DNA of 64,000 nucleotides from Gracilaria gracilis (lineage: Eukaryota; Rhodophyta; Florideophyceae; Gracilariales; Gracilariaceae). The translations under genes were made by a program, and so were the position numbers. Positions 1-9,827 of the stretch are shown piece after piece (position 1 is the first letter of the stretch; every line of letters starts with the position of its first letter). The stretch spans positions 1 through 64,000 of the forward strand of contig JARGSG010000200.1 of assembly GCA_030374805.1 (NCBI GenBank). Direction: 5' to 3'. Below the pieces are notes generated by a model. That model did no database searches. It was not told the DNA's origin and saw only the letters and a list, made by a program, of their open reading frames with translations.

Positions 1-794
1 CTTCTCTTTATGGGAATCAAATCAGCCCTCTTCGGGTTCTATGGTCCTGTGATTCTGTACTTGTGCTTGAACATCACTTGTCATCGGAATGCAGTCCTTC
101 TCCTTGGCCTCGCAATTGCCACCTGCCTCGACATTTGTGTGGTATTTCCATTTATACCAGTCTTAAAATCTCACTGACCGTGTTGAAGATTTGTTCCTCT
201 CTGGGCTCCCCCAGGCCACAATTACAATAGTCAATGAGAGTCAACATGGAAATACTATTTAATCACTGGAATCTTTTCAATATTTTACAACTTTTGGAAA
301 ACTTCATATGACAAGTTACGTTCATGAAGAGAAAGAAGGGCTGTCCGCTCTTTTCACTTCGTACCCGCCTCTTCTCTGCTTCTGCGCTCTCGTCTCCTAC
401 TTAATGCTGCTCGACACATCGACACCATGGTCGTTTCCTCTCCCCATTCTGCGGCCCGCTCCCGCTCCATCTCCTTGATAATCCAACTGCTCATCAACAC
501 GACGACAGGGTTTTTCTATAGCTCAGCCGCTGATCTTCGACCCTTATAACACGTGCATCTCTGCACACGCATAGTCACAATCGCATTCCAGATTGCGTTC
601 TCTGTTATTCTCCATCCACGTTTGCATCCTCTCCCCTGCAAGCACTCCACCACCTCTGTACGTTGCGCGTTCACATTACTGCTCCCCATAACTCCCATAC
701 ACTCATTCTGGCTTCTTCGACTGTTCGATGTTGCGGCAAACAAACCTTACAATTCTGAGATGCAGGTAAATCGACAACAGTGTCGCTCTCCATC
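1..794. other. Stretch without a supported gene
   Basis: I see no protein family and no RNA gene here. Bases about 340-520 are rich in TCT/CTC pyrimidine runs, which would suit a promoter or 5' leader for the ORF that begins at 795. That role is an inference, and the small ORFs in this stretch look random. Confidence 0.4.
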
Positions 795-1875
795 ATGAGC
801 ACCAGAGATATGCAAGCTGTAACAGCAGAAAATGCTAGCATTCCTGTCGACGATACTGACAGCGCCTCAGTGCTTTTGGGAGCTAACACAGTCCGTATCC
901 CAACGGCTTCCGATCGAAGGCGTATGAAGGAGAATGATAAGCCGGGAGTGCTGACAGGTAACGCACTTTCCGCACGTCACGTCTACAACAAGCTATACAA
1001 CAAGAGGCTAAGGGGAACCCCTGACAACTCCGATGAGACATCGGTGTACCTCGAAGTAGCAAACCAGGCGAAGGATATGATACGAACTCATCTGTATCAC
1101 AAAATGGGTCTCCGTCGTGGCGAGAAGACCTACAGTAAGATTAAGGTGGAGTTTGCTCACCAGATCATGCAGTTGAAGAAGAAGATCGTTGAATAATTTC
1201 CAGTTCTCGCTGCAGCTCAGAACTACTGGATTGTCACAGACTTTATCAAAGATTCGATGCAGCGTGACAGAAAGGCCGCCGCGGAGGCAAAGAAGAAGGC
1301 CGAAAAGAGAAAGAAAGCCGTCGCACAGCTCTTATCTGTCGAAGATGAAGGGGAGCAGTGTCTAACGTCCTCGAAAGCACCTGCGGTGGATGAACAACCT
1401 CCAGCATCTGTCAATCACACTATTCGTAACACCCAGGCGCGCTGTGTATCACCTACTCCGCCAGAAAGTACCGATGGCGCGGGCAATGATCTCAGAAACT
1501 CCGAGGGTGATTCTGATGCAAGCGATTTGGATGTCAGTGGTGAACGTATTGATGGGGAAGCGGTCCAGGATGCTTCAACTATTTCCCATCGCCCTCGAAA
1601 GCGTATGGTTATAGAAGAAAGCGAAGATGACCGAAGCGATGAAGATGGTATGGTTCGACGTCTGAGTGGACACCGCGATCGTGTGAAGAGAGCGAGACGC
1701 CATTCCAAACTTTCTTCGGTGCAGAGAATGTCAACTGCGAAAGATGGAAAGCTTCAAGCTCCTCCTTCCATTTCGTCATCACGTTCGAACTTTTGTCAGT
1801 GGCCAAGGTGGAGGCGGCAAACGTAAGAAGTCTCAGAAGTCTAACTTTCGCACACCACGTCCTCGCAGGTCTTAG
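795..1875 (+). pseudogene. Unknown charged, probably nuclear protein with an in-frame stop and a likely frameshift
   Basis: I do not recognise the family. One frame runs from an ATG at 795 to a TAA at 1194-1196, then continues without another stop to 1824, so a single stop interrupts a protein of about 340 residues. The second half opens with a Lys/Ala-rich coiled-coil-like helix (RDRKAAAEAKKKAEKRKKA), then an acidic Ser/Asp-rich stretch and basic clusters (RPRKR, KRARRH), a composition typical of nuclear proteins. Near 1780 the +1 frame continues as a Gly-rich basic tail (GGGGKRKKSQKS) to a TAG at 1873, which suggests a frameshift. An unrecognised intron covering the TAA is the alternative; no good 5' splice site is obvious. 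Confidence 0.45.
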
Positions 1876-2524
1876 TGTGCACCACGGGGTTTCTTCATGG
1901 GCCACGCATCAAAATATCACGTTGGTACAGCTGTAGTCCGAGCGCTACCAAACATATCTGCAACCTATTATCGTGTCTCTTATGCTATATCTGAGTTTCT
2001 CCGAAGCGATGGTAATGATGAGGGTGGGGGAATATGGTTGTTAATGGTTCGTTCTCACTAGTTTAATCGCTGGATCTTTGACAATCGCAGCTGGGGCCGT
2101 GGTATACAACACATCCTCCCCTGTTCTCCGTATCGTCGCGAAAACAAGACACATGAAGAGACGATGGTCAGTCACGTCAAGCGTCCATGTCTATCTACTG
2201 TCTGGAGCAACCCTTTTTCAGCGCTGGTCATACTTTGCCACTAAATCTCTTGTCTTTCTTGTTATTGTTCCTTTTGCCACGTTTGTGAATCATTCCAACT
2301 TCGAAGTAGACGCATAAGCGCTTGAATGGACTACATCCGGTATTAGTCTCATATAAATCTCATATACATACTGATCACTATTAGCACCCTAAAGTGGTAT
2401 TCATGCCGGCATAGTTTTGACTTTTATCAGTACCTTATCCCAAGACTCGCAGCGCCCTCATTTAGTTTCAGTTTTGTCCTCACTTGGGTCTCCTTGCGAG
2501 ATAAAGCCTTGCTAGGGTGGATCT
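1876..2524. other. Intergenic stretch, nothing recognised
   Basis: AT-moderate sequence. No domain, repeat or RNA gene could be identified. The one ORF (2078-2317) has no recognisable features and is treated as chance. Confidence 0.4.
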
Positions 2525-2930
2525 CCCTTCGGCTATATTTCGATAAACTTTGGCGCTAAGTTGGTCGCCTACAGGGAACTAATTTCGGCCTGTATTTGAT
2601 CCACACTTGTCTTTAGCATTCGGACTTTTCGGGACATTGTTGGACCACTTCCAGCCTATGCTTCGCCAATGCCCTACACGTGTACCTGGTACCACTTGTG
2701 GTCGTGTAATGATCAAATTCCGACTGTACTTCGGCCACTTTTTCTGTGTCCATGCGGGACAGGTTTGGGCCAATTCTGGAGCTAAATTAGTTGGCCAAGT
2801 TTGGCCTATATTTAAAAGGCCAATCTTCGGTCATACTTTGCCTATCAATAGAACCTAATTTTTTGGACATACTTTGGGCCATATTTTGTCCGCTTTCCGG
2901 TCCCTGACAATGTTCGTAGGGTGGAATCGG
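2525..2930. repeat. Degenerate short-period repeat around a TTYGGCC core
   Basis: A core resembling TTTGGCC, TTCGGCC or TTGGACC recurs many times, roughly every 20 bases, separated by A/T-rich and ACTT/TATTT-like words. Copies are too diverged for an exact unit. It lies directly upstream of the copia relic and may be an old satellite or a decayed regulatory array. A tandem-repeat program is needed to confirm periodicity. Confidence 0.3.
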
Positions 2931-2989
2931 AAAGAAGTTCTTGAAGAAGACACGCTGTTGTCTATGAGGAGACAAGCAGAAGCCCTTCA

Positions 2990-4354
2990 TTGACTTCGAT
3001 CCCTTCAACACTTACGCTCCACGCGTCTGTGGCTTGTCATGAATCCCCACGTCTCCAACTATCCTTCACCGCGGCACATGAACTCTTTCTGGAAGAAGCA
3101 GACATCTCCAACGCGTACTTGTATGGCAAACTGGATGTTTCCATTATTATGGACCAACCCACGAAGTCCTCTGGCCTGATTCAAAAGCCCGGCCACGTCT
3201 GCCGACTTCTCAACTCTTTGTATAATGCCGTACAAGCCGAAATAATATGGGTTCTCTCTCCTCTGACACCTTGCTCTCATGGAACTTCGTCAACTCCGCT
3301 CTGGATTCTCGAGTTTTCATGTCCCATGAGCATGATAACTTCGTTATCTTGGCTGTCATAATTGACGACTGCGCCTTTGCCGCAAATAATATGGAACTAA
3401 TCAATGGTTTCAAGCAGAAATTAGCTGCGACTTTCGATGTGAAACTCTATGGAGAGCTGTAGTCATTCATCGGCTGGAGTATTCAGCGATCACCCGCAGG
3501 AATTGAGGTAAGTCAATATGGATATGCACTACAGGTTTTATAAAGGTTTAACATGCAGCACTGTAACGCGGTTGGATCTCCTCTCCCTGCTGGAGCTAAA
3601 GTTCTCCCGACTGGTGATGGACATATTTCTCTTTTCTTTGATAACCACGCGAGCTATAGGCCTGCAATTGGAGCTCTACTCGACATCTCGATCTCCACAC
3701 GGCCCGATCTTGCGTTTCCTATCTCAGTTCTTGCAAAACACCTACGCAATTCATGTGAGCGACACTTGTCATTACTCAAACGGATGTTCAGGTACTTGGC
3801 TGGAACCATGAAATACGGACTTCATTTCCCCGTAAATTTTCCTGTTTCTCCTGCGTCACTTCGTTTGTACGCTGATGCCGATCGGAAGAAGTGTATTGAG
3901 ACTCAAAGCTCAACAACCGGGTACGTTATCGTCGTCAAAGACGCACCAGTCATGTGAAAATCGAGGCGACAAACTGACATTGCACTTTCTTCTCCGGAAG
4001 CTGAGTACATCGAGCCTTCTACGTTCGCAAAGGATTTGTCTGGGGTAGGAAAGATTTTTTTTGAACTCGCACACATCCAGCCTTGGAGCGAAGATCTATG
4101 GTTTGAGGCCACAAAGACTCTAAATGATAGCTCGGCGTCGCTTTCGCTAAGAACGAATCCACAAATTCCTGGTTAAAACAGACACATCGATCTTAAAATG
4201 CACCACGTTTGAGAACTTCATAAAAAAAAGATTGTTGAGGTGCAACGTTTCCCAAGAAGTCCAATGGTTGCTGAAATACTGGAAAAGAGTAATTCCTTCC
4301 TAGATGTGGGGAGAATGGTTGCTTTGATGCATATTGACTTATTTTAAGAAGAAG
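2990..4354 (+). pseudogene. Ty1/copia pol relic (RT and RNase H), heavily mutated
   Basis: Pieces of a copia polyprotein can be read through several frame changes and stops. The RT palm is recognisable at about 3095-3235 (DISNAYLYGKLD, then VCRLLNSLYNAVQA, matching the family pattern of an A-box followed by VCKL-KSLYGLKQ). The catalytic strand appears as VIIDDCAFAAN near 3357-3389. From 3553 the thumb/connection reads on to the RNase H block (YADADRKKCIETQSSTTGY) near 3869-3925, then SSPEAEYIE near 3987. Stops occur at about 3460, 3955 and repeatedly downstream, and a frame change lies near 3240. Gag, protease and integrase are not seen, so this is a 5'-truncated dead copy. Confidence 0.8.
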
Positions 4355-4512
4355 TGTTGAGAGCTACCATCTACCAGTCCACCTGTTTTCATAAGTTGTT
4401 TCTGTGTTGATCCTATTTCTTTGTTGCAGTTTCGTGTTGTGATATAAGGTTTTGTTTTGTAAAGTAATTATACTGACTATGTATGGTTTACAATCTTTCT
4501 CTTTTACACCAC
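4355..4512 (+). repeat. Possible 3' LTR of the copia relic
   Basis: The sequence begins TGTTGAGAGC directly after a purine run (AAGAAGAAG) that could be the polypurine tract and follows the last pol-like sequence. A plausible end is ACCACA near 4512, giving about 158 bp, normal for copia. No second LTR is present to compare with, so both ends are uncertain. Confidence 0.35.
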
Positions 4513-4852
4513 ATAAGTACATGGGTTTTTGTCCTACGGTTTTTGTGCATTGTAATTGGGTTTGGAATTAACTGGTGTAAACATGGACGTCGCTACATCA
4601 ATTAATGCTGAAGCTGAGTGTGGGATTTTATGATTATTGTTTTTTTTGTTTTTCGCTTTACGTTTGTGAAAGACTGCACCACGATTTCTATCTTGAAAAA
4701 ATGTGGCGGAGCAGGAGACGTGTTGGTTTAAAAATACTGTGTACCGGCCTGTTCTTTGGCCTGTGAGTTTATGCACTTGTGAATTACTTTGTGCTGTTAG
4801 GGCTGAATAGTGCAACCGCTATATTGGTATAGGAAAAATAGTCGCTCTGCCC

Positions 4853-5257
4853 CAGGTCTGTATTTTTGACTACTTATTTTTCGGGTTTAAAGTCAAATCG
4901 TCAAGCATATTTGGCGGTATTCAGTCAAAGTAGTCAAAAAGTAGTCGCTTTTAAGTATTTACGTTTTTTCAAGCGAGCTTTCCTGTGTCACACAATGTAT
5001 TAGTAGTTTAGGACAATAACGGGGTCTTTTTAAGCCACATTGACAGTGAACCAATTGCTACAGAATTACTGTTCGAACAAAAATTGTTCTACTCACTATC
5101 CGGCTTCCGATTGAATTTTATTGTGTGTAGCTTTGTAAGCAAATTAATCTCTTATGTACACTTTGCCTACTTAAACTGACTACTCAAACGATGAAGTCAG
5201 TCAGTCACAGTCATGTGCTTTTTGCATAGTAGTCAGTCAGTCAGAAATACGGGCCTG
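4853..5257. mobile_element. hAT-like non-autonomous element (MITE), 405 bp
   Basis: The ends form inverted repeats: CAGGTCTGTATTTTTGACT on the left and, read on the other strand, CAGGCCCGTATTTCTGACT on the right. Immediately outside are CTCTGCCC (4845-4852) and CTTTGCCT (5258-5265), an 8-bp target duplication with two mismatches, as expected for the hAT superfamily. Subterminal GTAGTC and AGTCAGTC words are repeated inside near both ends. There is no coding sequence, so a transposase would have to act in trans. The superfamily assignment is inferred from the 8-bp duplication and the CAGG-type ends. Confidence 0.6.
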
Positions 5258-5314
5258 CTTTGCCTTGAGGGACGGGGTTGACAGCCGTCGGCCTCTTGCA
5301 AGGCGAGAGCGCTA

Positions 5315-5336
5315 CACCCAGTGACCGCGATTAGAG
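5315..5336. repeat. Left terminal inverted repeat of the pogo-type element
   Basis: Twenty-two bases starting CACCCAGTGACCGC that match the inverted right end (9804-9825) with one mismatch (G versus A at the 15th base). Flanked on the outside by TA. Confidence 0.85.
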
Positions 5337-5531
5337 GGGGTGTCTAAATAGTGTGGTAACAGATTTAATGTGGCTTACAATAACCCACACTATTTGCGGT
5401 ATACCCATCATCGAGTGCGGCCTAAATTAGTGTGGGTAAAGGCCATTTCCCTCGCAAAATGGCGGGCTCGTCTAGATTAAAAGTCGCCAAACGTCTTGTC
5501 TTTCTTCCAGCTCCAGGCCTCACATCGCAAC

Positions 5532-7181
5532 ATGACCGTTCCAACCTCTGGATCGCCAATCATTGCAGCGTTCCAACGCGCTGCCAGCAAACAAACCACA
5601 ATGGCACAAGACCACACCAACCGCACCAGCCCTCCAGATGCCTCCGCAACAGATTCTTCCGCCACTGAAACTCCATCTCTCACCGAGAAAAAGAAACGAA
5701 GCGTGAACAATGTCCTCTCCATTGCCGATCGGGCCAAGATAGTGTCTTGGATGTGGCACCATGCTCAACAAAATGGCCAACGCCATGTTATATCGAAAAC
5801 AGTGCAGCAATTTCCCGGTTTCTTTCGCAGTAGCCCCAAAGCAAATTTACAAAAGGCAAGTAGGCTCTGGCGGAGCAGAAAGCAGTATGTGGATTCGGAG
5901 GGAAACCCGAGCACTCACGGGTCATGCACATCCATTACAAAGAGAACCCATCTTGGTATTAAGCGCATTAACTTGAAAGCTCGCAGTGGTAGAGGACGAA
6001 AGACGAGGACTTGGGTCACTGTTCTCCACCTCGATATACTCCAAGAGTTCGACTGACTGCGAAAACTGGGCGTAAAATTCAACTGGAATACCTTGCAGCT
6101 CATGGCTAAAACGATGATACATCACTCTGACAAGCAAGAATATCACAAATTTGCCGTTGACAGTGGGACCGGAAAGCTTTTGACATGTTGCATCACACGG
6201 AGATGGGTTCAAACCTTTGCAGACCGGTACCGAATTGTAAGCCGCGCACACACGGGAAAGCACTTGCTTTCTCCACAAAAGACAACTTTCATCCACAAAG
6301 AGATTGCCTACCATTTAGGGCATGTCTTGCGAATGTTTAGAAAAGGATTGTGGAAAGAGGAAAACGTTGAAAACGCAGACGAAACGCACTTCATGATCAA
6401 CATGGAAAATGGCCGCACGCTTGTTTTCTGTGGATAAAAAGAGGTTAAGTATGCAGATGTGGGTTTTTCAGGTGAAGAGGGTATGACAATGGTTGTTCGA
6501 ATTAGCGGGGGTCCTTTGGCAAAGATTGAACCGGTGTTTATGGTTTTTCAGAACCAGAACAGATCCTACCCAATACGGAGAGTGCCAGATGATGTGCCAA
6601 ATGTTTCTTACCGTGGTGGGCCAAAAGGCTGGGTGAACACGGTTGTTATGCCGCAATGGCTGGGAGAGAAAAAAGTTATCAATCGCTTGCCACACAAAAG
6701 GAAGAGGATTTTGTTTGTGGACAATTGAAGTGAACACAATCAAACTACGGAGCTGTTGTCTGCGGCGAATCACATTAACACTGAGATACAATACTTTACA
6801 TTAAACGAAACGCACCTTGTCCAGCCTGCTGATTCGTTTATTATTCAAAAAATCAAGATCGCATGGAACGGCAGGTGGGAGAACTACAAGATGGAAATGG
6901 TTAAAAAGAAAGCTTTGTCTTCGTCTTGGAAGGTTAGGAATCGCGGAAAAGCGTTTTTTCTGCGTTTGGCAGGGTTGGCAGTGATGGATGTTAATCGGGA
7001 AAGAGATGTTGACGGTTTGACATATGCCCGCAAAGCAATGATACGAACTGGTCTCTCTCTGAATGTTAATGGGCTGTGGGAAGAGAAGCAGTTATTTCCC
7101 AACTTGCAGGAGATCATCGCCAAGCATCAAAATCATTTTGATGGTGAGGCAGTGAAGATTGACAGTGACTTAGTCAATTGA
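5532..7181 (+). pseudogene. pogo/jerky-like DDE transposase with three in-frame stops
   Basis: One frame is open from the ATG at 5532 to the stop at 7179 apart from TGA at 6054, TAA at 6435 and TGA at 6726; no frameshift is seen over about 550 codons. The N-terminal half is basic and resembles a DNA-binding region (IADRAKIVSWMWHHAQQNG). The DDE core is recognisable: first Asp in ENADETHFMIN, second Asp in ILFVDN directly before the TGA that replaces the usual Cys of the DNCSGHN motif, third Asp in QPADSFIIQKIK. This is the right transposase class for the TA-flanked ends. As read it cannot make a full protein unless the stops are bypassed. It faces the minus-strand partner, with 215 bp between the 3' ends. 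Confidence 0.85.
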
Positions 7182-7396
7182 CACGGATATGTGTTGGGGG
7201 TCCATATCAATAATACGGAATGGCACAAAAGTTCGACGAAAGTTATGGCCATTTTCTCTTCAGAACTCGCTTTTCCATGCCAAAACCAAACTTGTAGACC
7301 GCACTCTCCCCTTCCATCCAAGCCGAAGTAAACAAGAATTGGTCAAGGTAGACCGAAGTTATCATAAAACTACTGCATTAAGTGCTTTTTTACAGA

Positions 7397-9385
7397 TTAG
7401 CTACGCCAATCACTCCCACTAGAGAAGTACTCCGTGCGCTTTTGTTCATCACTTTGATAATAGCGATCTAAAACGTTCTTCACTAGATATCCCTCCCGCG
7501 TCTGTTCTTGCACAGATTTGACCTCTGACAAAGGCAAAATAGGCAACTGGAACGAATTATTTTCAAGCAAACATTGGCTTTCTTCCATAATCGTTGTAGA
7601 CGAGACAGTCGTTTTCAAAAGTCTGTATCTGCACCATTCATTATCACTAGACAGACGCTTGACCATCACACCCTCCTTGAAATCAGCATCAAAACGGAAT
7701 ATATGATACGTTGAAAGCTTGAACGTATTTGGAATCTTGAAAAACTTCTTTAAGAACGCCTTCCAGTCTATCCAATTCACCTCCACGGCCGACACTGCTT
7801 TGTTTGTCACAGAACTTTCCTCCAAGACTTTCATCATCTCCTTTGGTCCGAAAACATTTTGCTGCTTTAAACGCCGCTTAACTAATCCAAAGGCTGCATC
7901 ACATCGGTTCTTAGTGTGTCCGGCGACTAAGAACCGCAAGACTATCCTGCTTTCATACCCCATGACCACACGCCATAGTAAATACCACATCATAAACCTA
8001 TTTTTGTTTTGCCCACTACAATTATCGGCATGAAGGTCTAAACACTTGTGATGATCAGTGATAGCCCCAGCAACTCGATGCTCACTAATTGCGTGATGAA
8101 GCATAGAGGCCACCTCGCTGCAAGTCTTGTTGTTAGGCCAATGGCCTTCTGGTAACCCATAGACATTGCATACCTTGAACGAGCTACTATATATACCGAA
8201 TATGTCGAACTTTAGTCCCGTAACGAAATACATTTGGCCCGGTTGCCTCAGTAAGTGCGGAAGTAAGACCTTTTCGGCAAAGTCAAAAACGAGGTGGATG
8301 GGTGAGGATGATGGACATGCACTGGCCGACGAAAGAATTGTTTTGTACAGTGTGAATTCCTGCAATGCTTCGCCCCGATGTAACGCTCGTGCCCTTAACA
8401 TTGTTTCTCTTATGTTTGGAGCCGTCGCGTTGCGTGCCGAGCTCATGAGTGCGGTGCACAAATCACAGAAATCACTTCCTGCTTTGAAGATACGTAAAGT
8501 AGGATACTTCTTCCTCCATGTCTTGAGAAATGCGTTCCTGGTCAATGGCTCATCCGGCTCGCTTGCCATGCTCATTAGAGCAGCCGCCGTAATGATCTCA
8601 TTCCATTGTACTTTGTAGATTTCGTAAACGTCATATCTTCGGGTGCCACTGCTTAACCACTGAACAGGATGTTCTTCATCCGACCCACGTCCGCTTGGAC
8701 AATACAGTGCATGAAGAGCAGCATGGTGTTGCAAGAATGCAAGCGCAGTGGCAGTTTGCAACGACTCCTTTCCCTTCCTCCCCTTGGATTTCTCGTTTTT
8801 CCGTATGCTGAACACTTTCTCCTCCGCAAGTTGTTTTGCGAGACGTTCAATATGGCGAGGGCTTAGCTGAACTATTGCGGCAAACGCAGATAGACAAACG
8901 CAAGATCCTCTGATGGCATACCTTGTTGACGTGTTGCACTGGGTTGTAGTTCTCCGACGCTTTGCCTTCCTTCTTTCGGCACGCTCTGCATCCCATTGCA
9001 CCAGTTGGTTTTGTTTGCCCTTTGGCGCAGTCAAGCAGAGTAACATGCCCCTAACAGTGTTAACTCTTTCGTCTTCATCAAGGGCACCAAACGATAGAGC
9101 CAATGGAATGTCGTCGGGTCGTAAACACTTCGCATCACAACTGCAATTCGCAGACATACGATCATAGTGCTGACGGGCACAACGCTCAGAAACTAAAGCG
9201 GAAAGCGTGTCATCTTCAGCACCACTGTCCGAGAGATGCGATGATAATTCAAGGTGTTGTTGGTCGGAATCTGCTGGTTCGTATGGCATTGGAAGGAGTT
9301 CGGAGTCCAGTTGTTCAAGATCTTGAGAAATGAGTTCTTCGATGTCTACGCTGTTGTCATCGGTGAAAAACGGCATCGCCATCAT
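7397..9385 (-). CDS. DUF7869-like DDE/RNase H-fold protein of the transposon, 662 aa, intact
   Basis: An uninterrupted ORF from ATG at 9385. The N-terminal third is acidic, then contains a Cys cluster (SCDAKC) and a basic stretch (RKAKRRR). Residues of about 370-530 show the pattern known from DUF7869 proteins: VFDFAEKVLLPHLLRQPGQ, then LHADNCSGQNKNR, then AGHTKNRCDAAFG, spaced like the three acidic positions of an RNase H-fold nuclease. DUF7869 proteins are known from plants, animals, oomycetes and mobile DNA, with no firmly assigned activity that I can cite. It lies wholly inside the TIRs, convergent with the broken pogo-type transposase, and is the only intact gene of the element. It might supply transposition or regulation; that is inference. 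Confidence 0.8.
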   Translation of the reverse strand: MMAMPFFTDDNSVDIEELISQDLEQLDSELLPMPYEPADSDQQHLELSSHLSDSGAEDDTLSALVSERCARQHYDRMSANCSCDAKCLRPDDIPLALSFGALDEDERVNTVRGMLLCLTAPKGKQNQLVQWDAERAERRKAKRRRTTTQCNTSTRYAIRGSCVCLSAFAAIVQLSPRHIERLAKQLAEEKVFSIRKNEKSKGRKGKESLQTATALAFLQHHAALHALYCPSGRGSDEEHPVQWLSSGTRRYDVYEIYKVQWNEIITAAALMSMASEPDEPLTRNAFLKTWRKKYPTLRIFKAGSDFCDLCTALMSSARNATAPNIRETMLRARALHRGEALQEFTLYKTILSSASACPSSSPIHLVFDFAEKVLLPHLLRQPGQMYFVTGLKFDIFGIYSSSFKVCNVYGLPEGHWPNNKTCSEVASMLHHAISEHRVAGAITDHHKCLDLHADNCSGQNKNRFMMWYLLWRVVMGYESRIVLRFLVAGHTKNRCDAAFGLVKRRLKQQNVFGPKEMMKVLEESSVTNKAVSAVEVNWIDWKAFLKKFFKIPNTFKLSTYHIFRFDADFKEGVMVKRLSSDNEWCRYRLLKTTVSSTTIMEESQCLLENNSFQLPILPLSEVKSVQEQTREGYLVKNVLDRYYQSDEQKRTEYFSSGSDWRS

Positions 9386-9803
9386 GGTGGTGATAGGTGG
9401 GGTATCAGACGAGCACTATCGCTGTGTCAATGTATTTAAAATGCGTGTTCCTTCGTCTTCAAGGGCTTTTCAGAAAAACAGCGTTCTCGGTTTCACACCA
9501 TAGAGACCGCAAGATCTCGGGTTTGAGACATCCGTTTTCTACGAGAACCGTCTCATTCGAAAGCTACAGATCTGGGCTCAAAAGGAAGGTAGAAACCTGG
9601 AAAAGTTGAAAATGTGCCATTCCGTACTTTTGATATGGAACACGACACATATTGCTAACCCATATTAATTGCGTTGAGAATAAATATTGTGGCCCACATT
9701 TATTGAGACTGCTTTTTTATTAGTGTGGTACACTTCATAATGTGGGTCACACTATTTTATGTTTCTTTCTCCTCAGAACTGTTACAGAAAATAGTGTGAC
9801 CCA

Positions 9804-9825
9804 CTCTAATTGCGGTCACTGGGTG
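9804..9825. repeat. Right terminal inverted repeat of the pogo-type element
   Basis: Inverted partner of 5315-5336, followed by the TA duplication at 9826-9827. Together with the inner TAGTGTGG words it defines the element border. Confidence 0.85.
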
Positions 9826-9827
9826 TA

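Larger units (their letters stand above)
5315..9825. mobile_element. pogo/Tc1-type DNA transposon, 4.5 kb, with two DDE-like genes
   Basis: The element begins CACCCAGTGACCGCGATTAGAG (5315) and ends with its inverted copy (to 9825), differing at one base. Both ends are flanked by TA (5313-5314, 9826-9827), the target duplication of the Tc1/mariner/pogo group. Just inside each end lie repeated words of the type TAGTGTGG/CCCACACTA (5350-5450 and 9720-9805), which look like subterminal transposase-binding sites. Inside are a pogo/jerky-like transposase pseudogene on the plus strand and a 662-aa DUF7869-like gene on the minus strand, transcribed toward each other. Finding two DDE-like proteins in one TIR-bounded unit is unusual. 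Confidence 0.85.
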
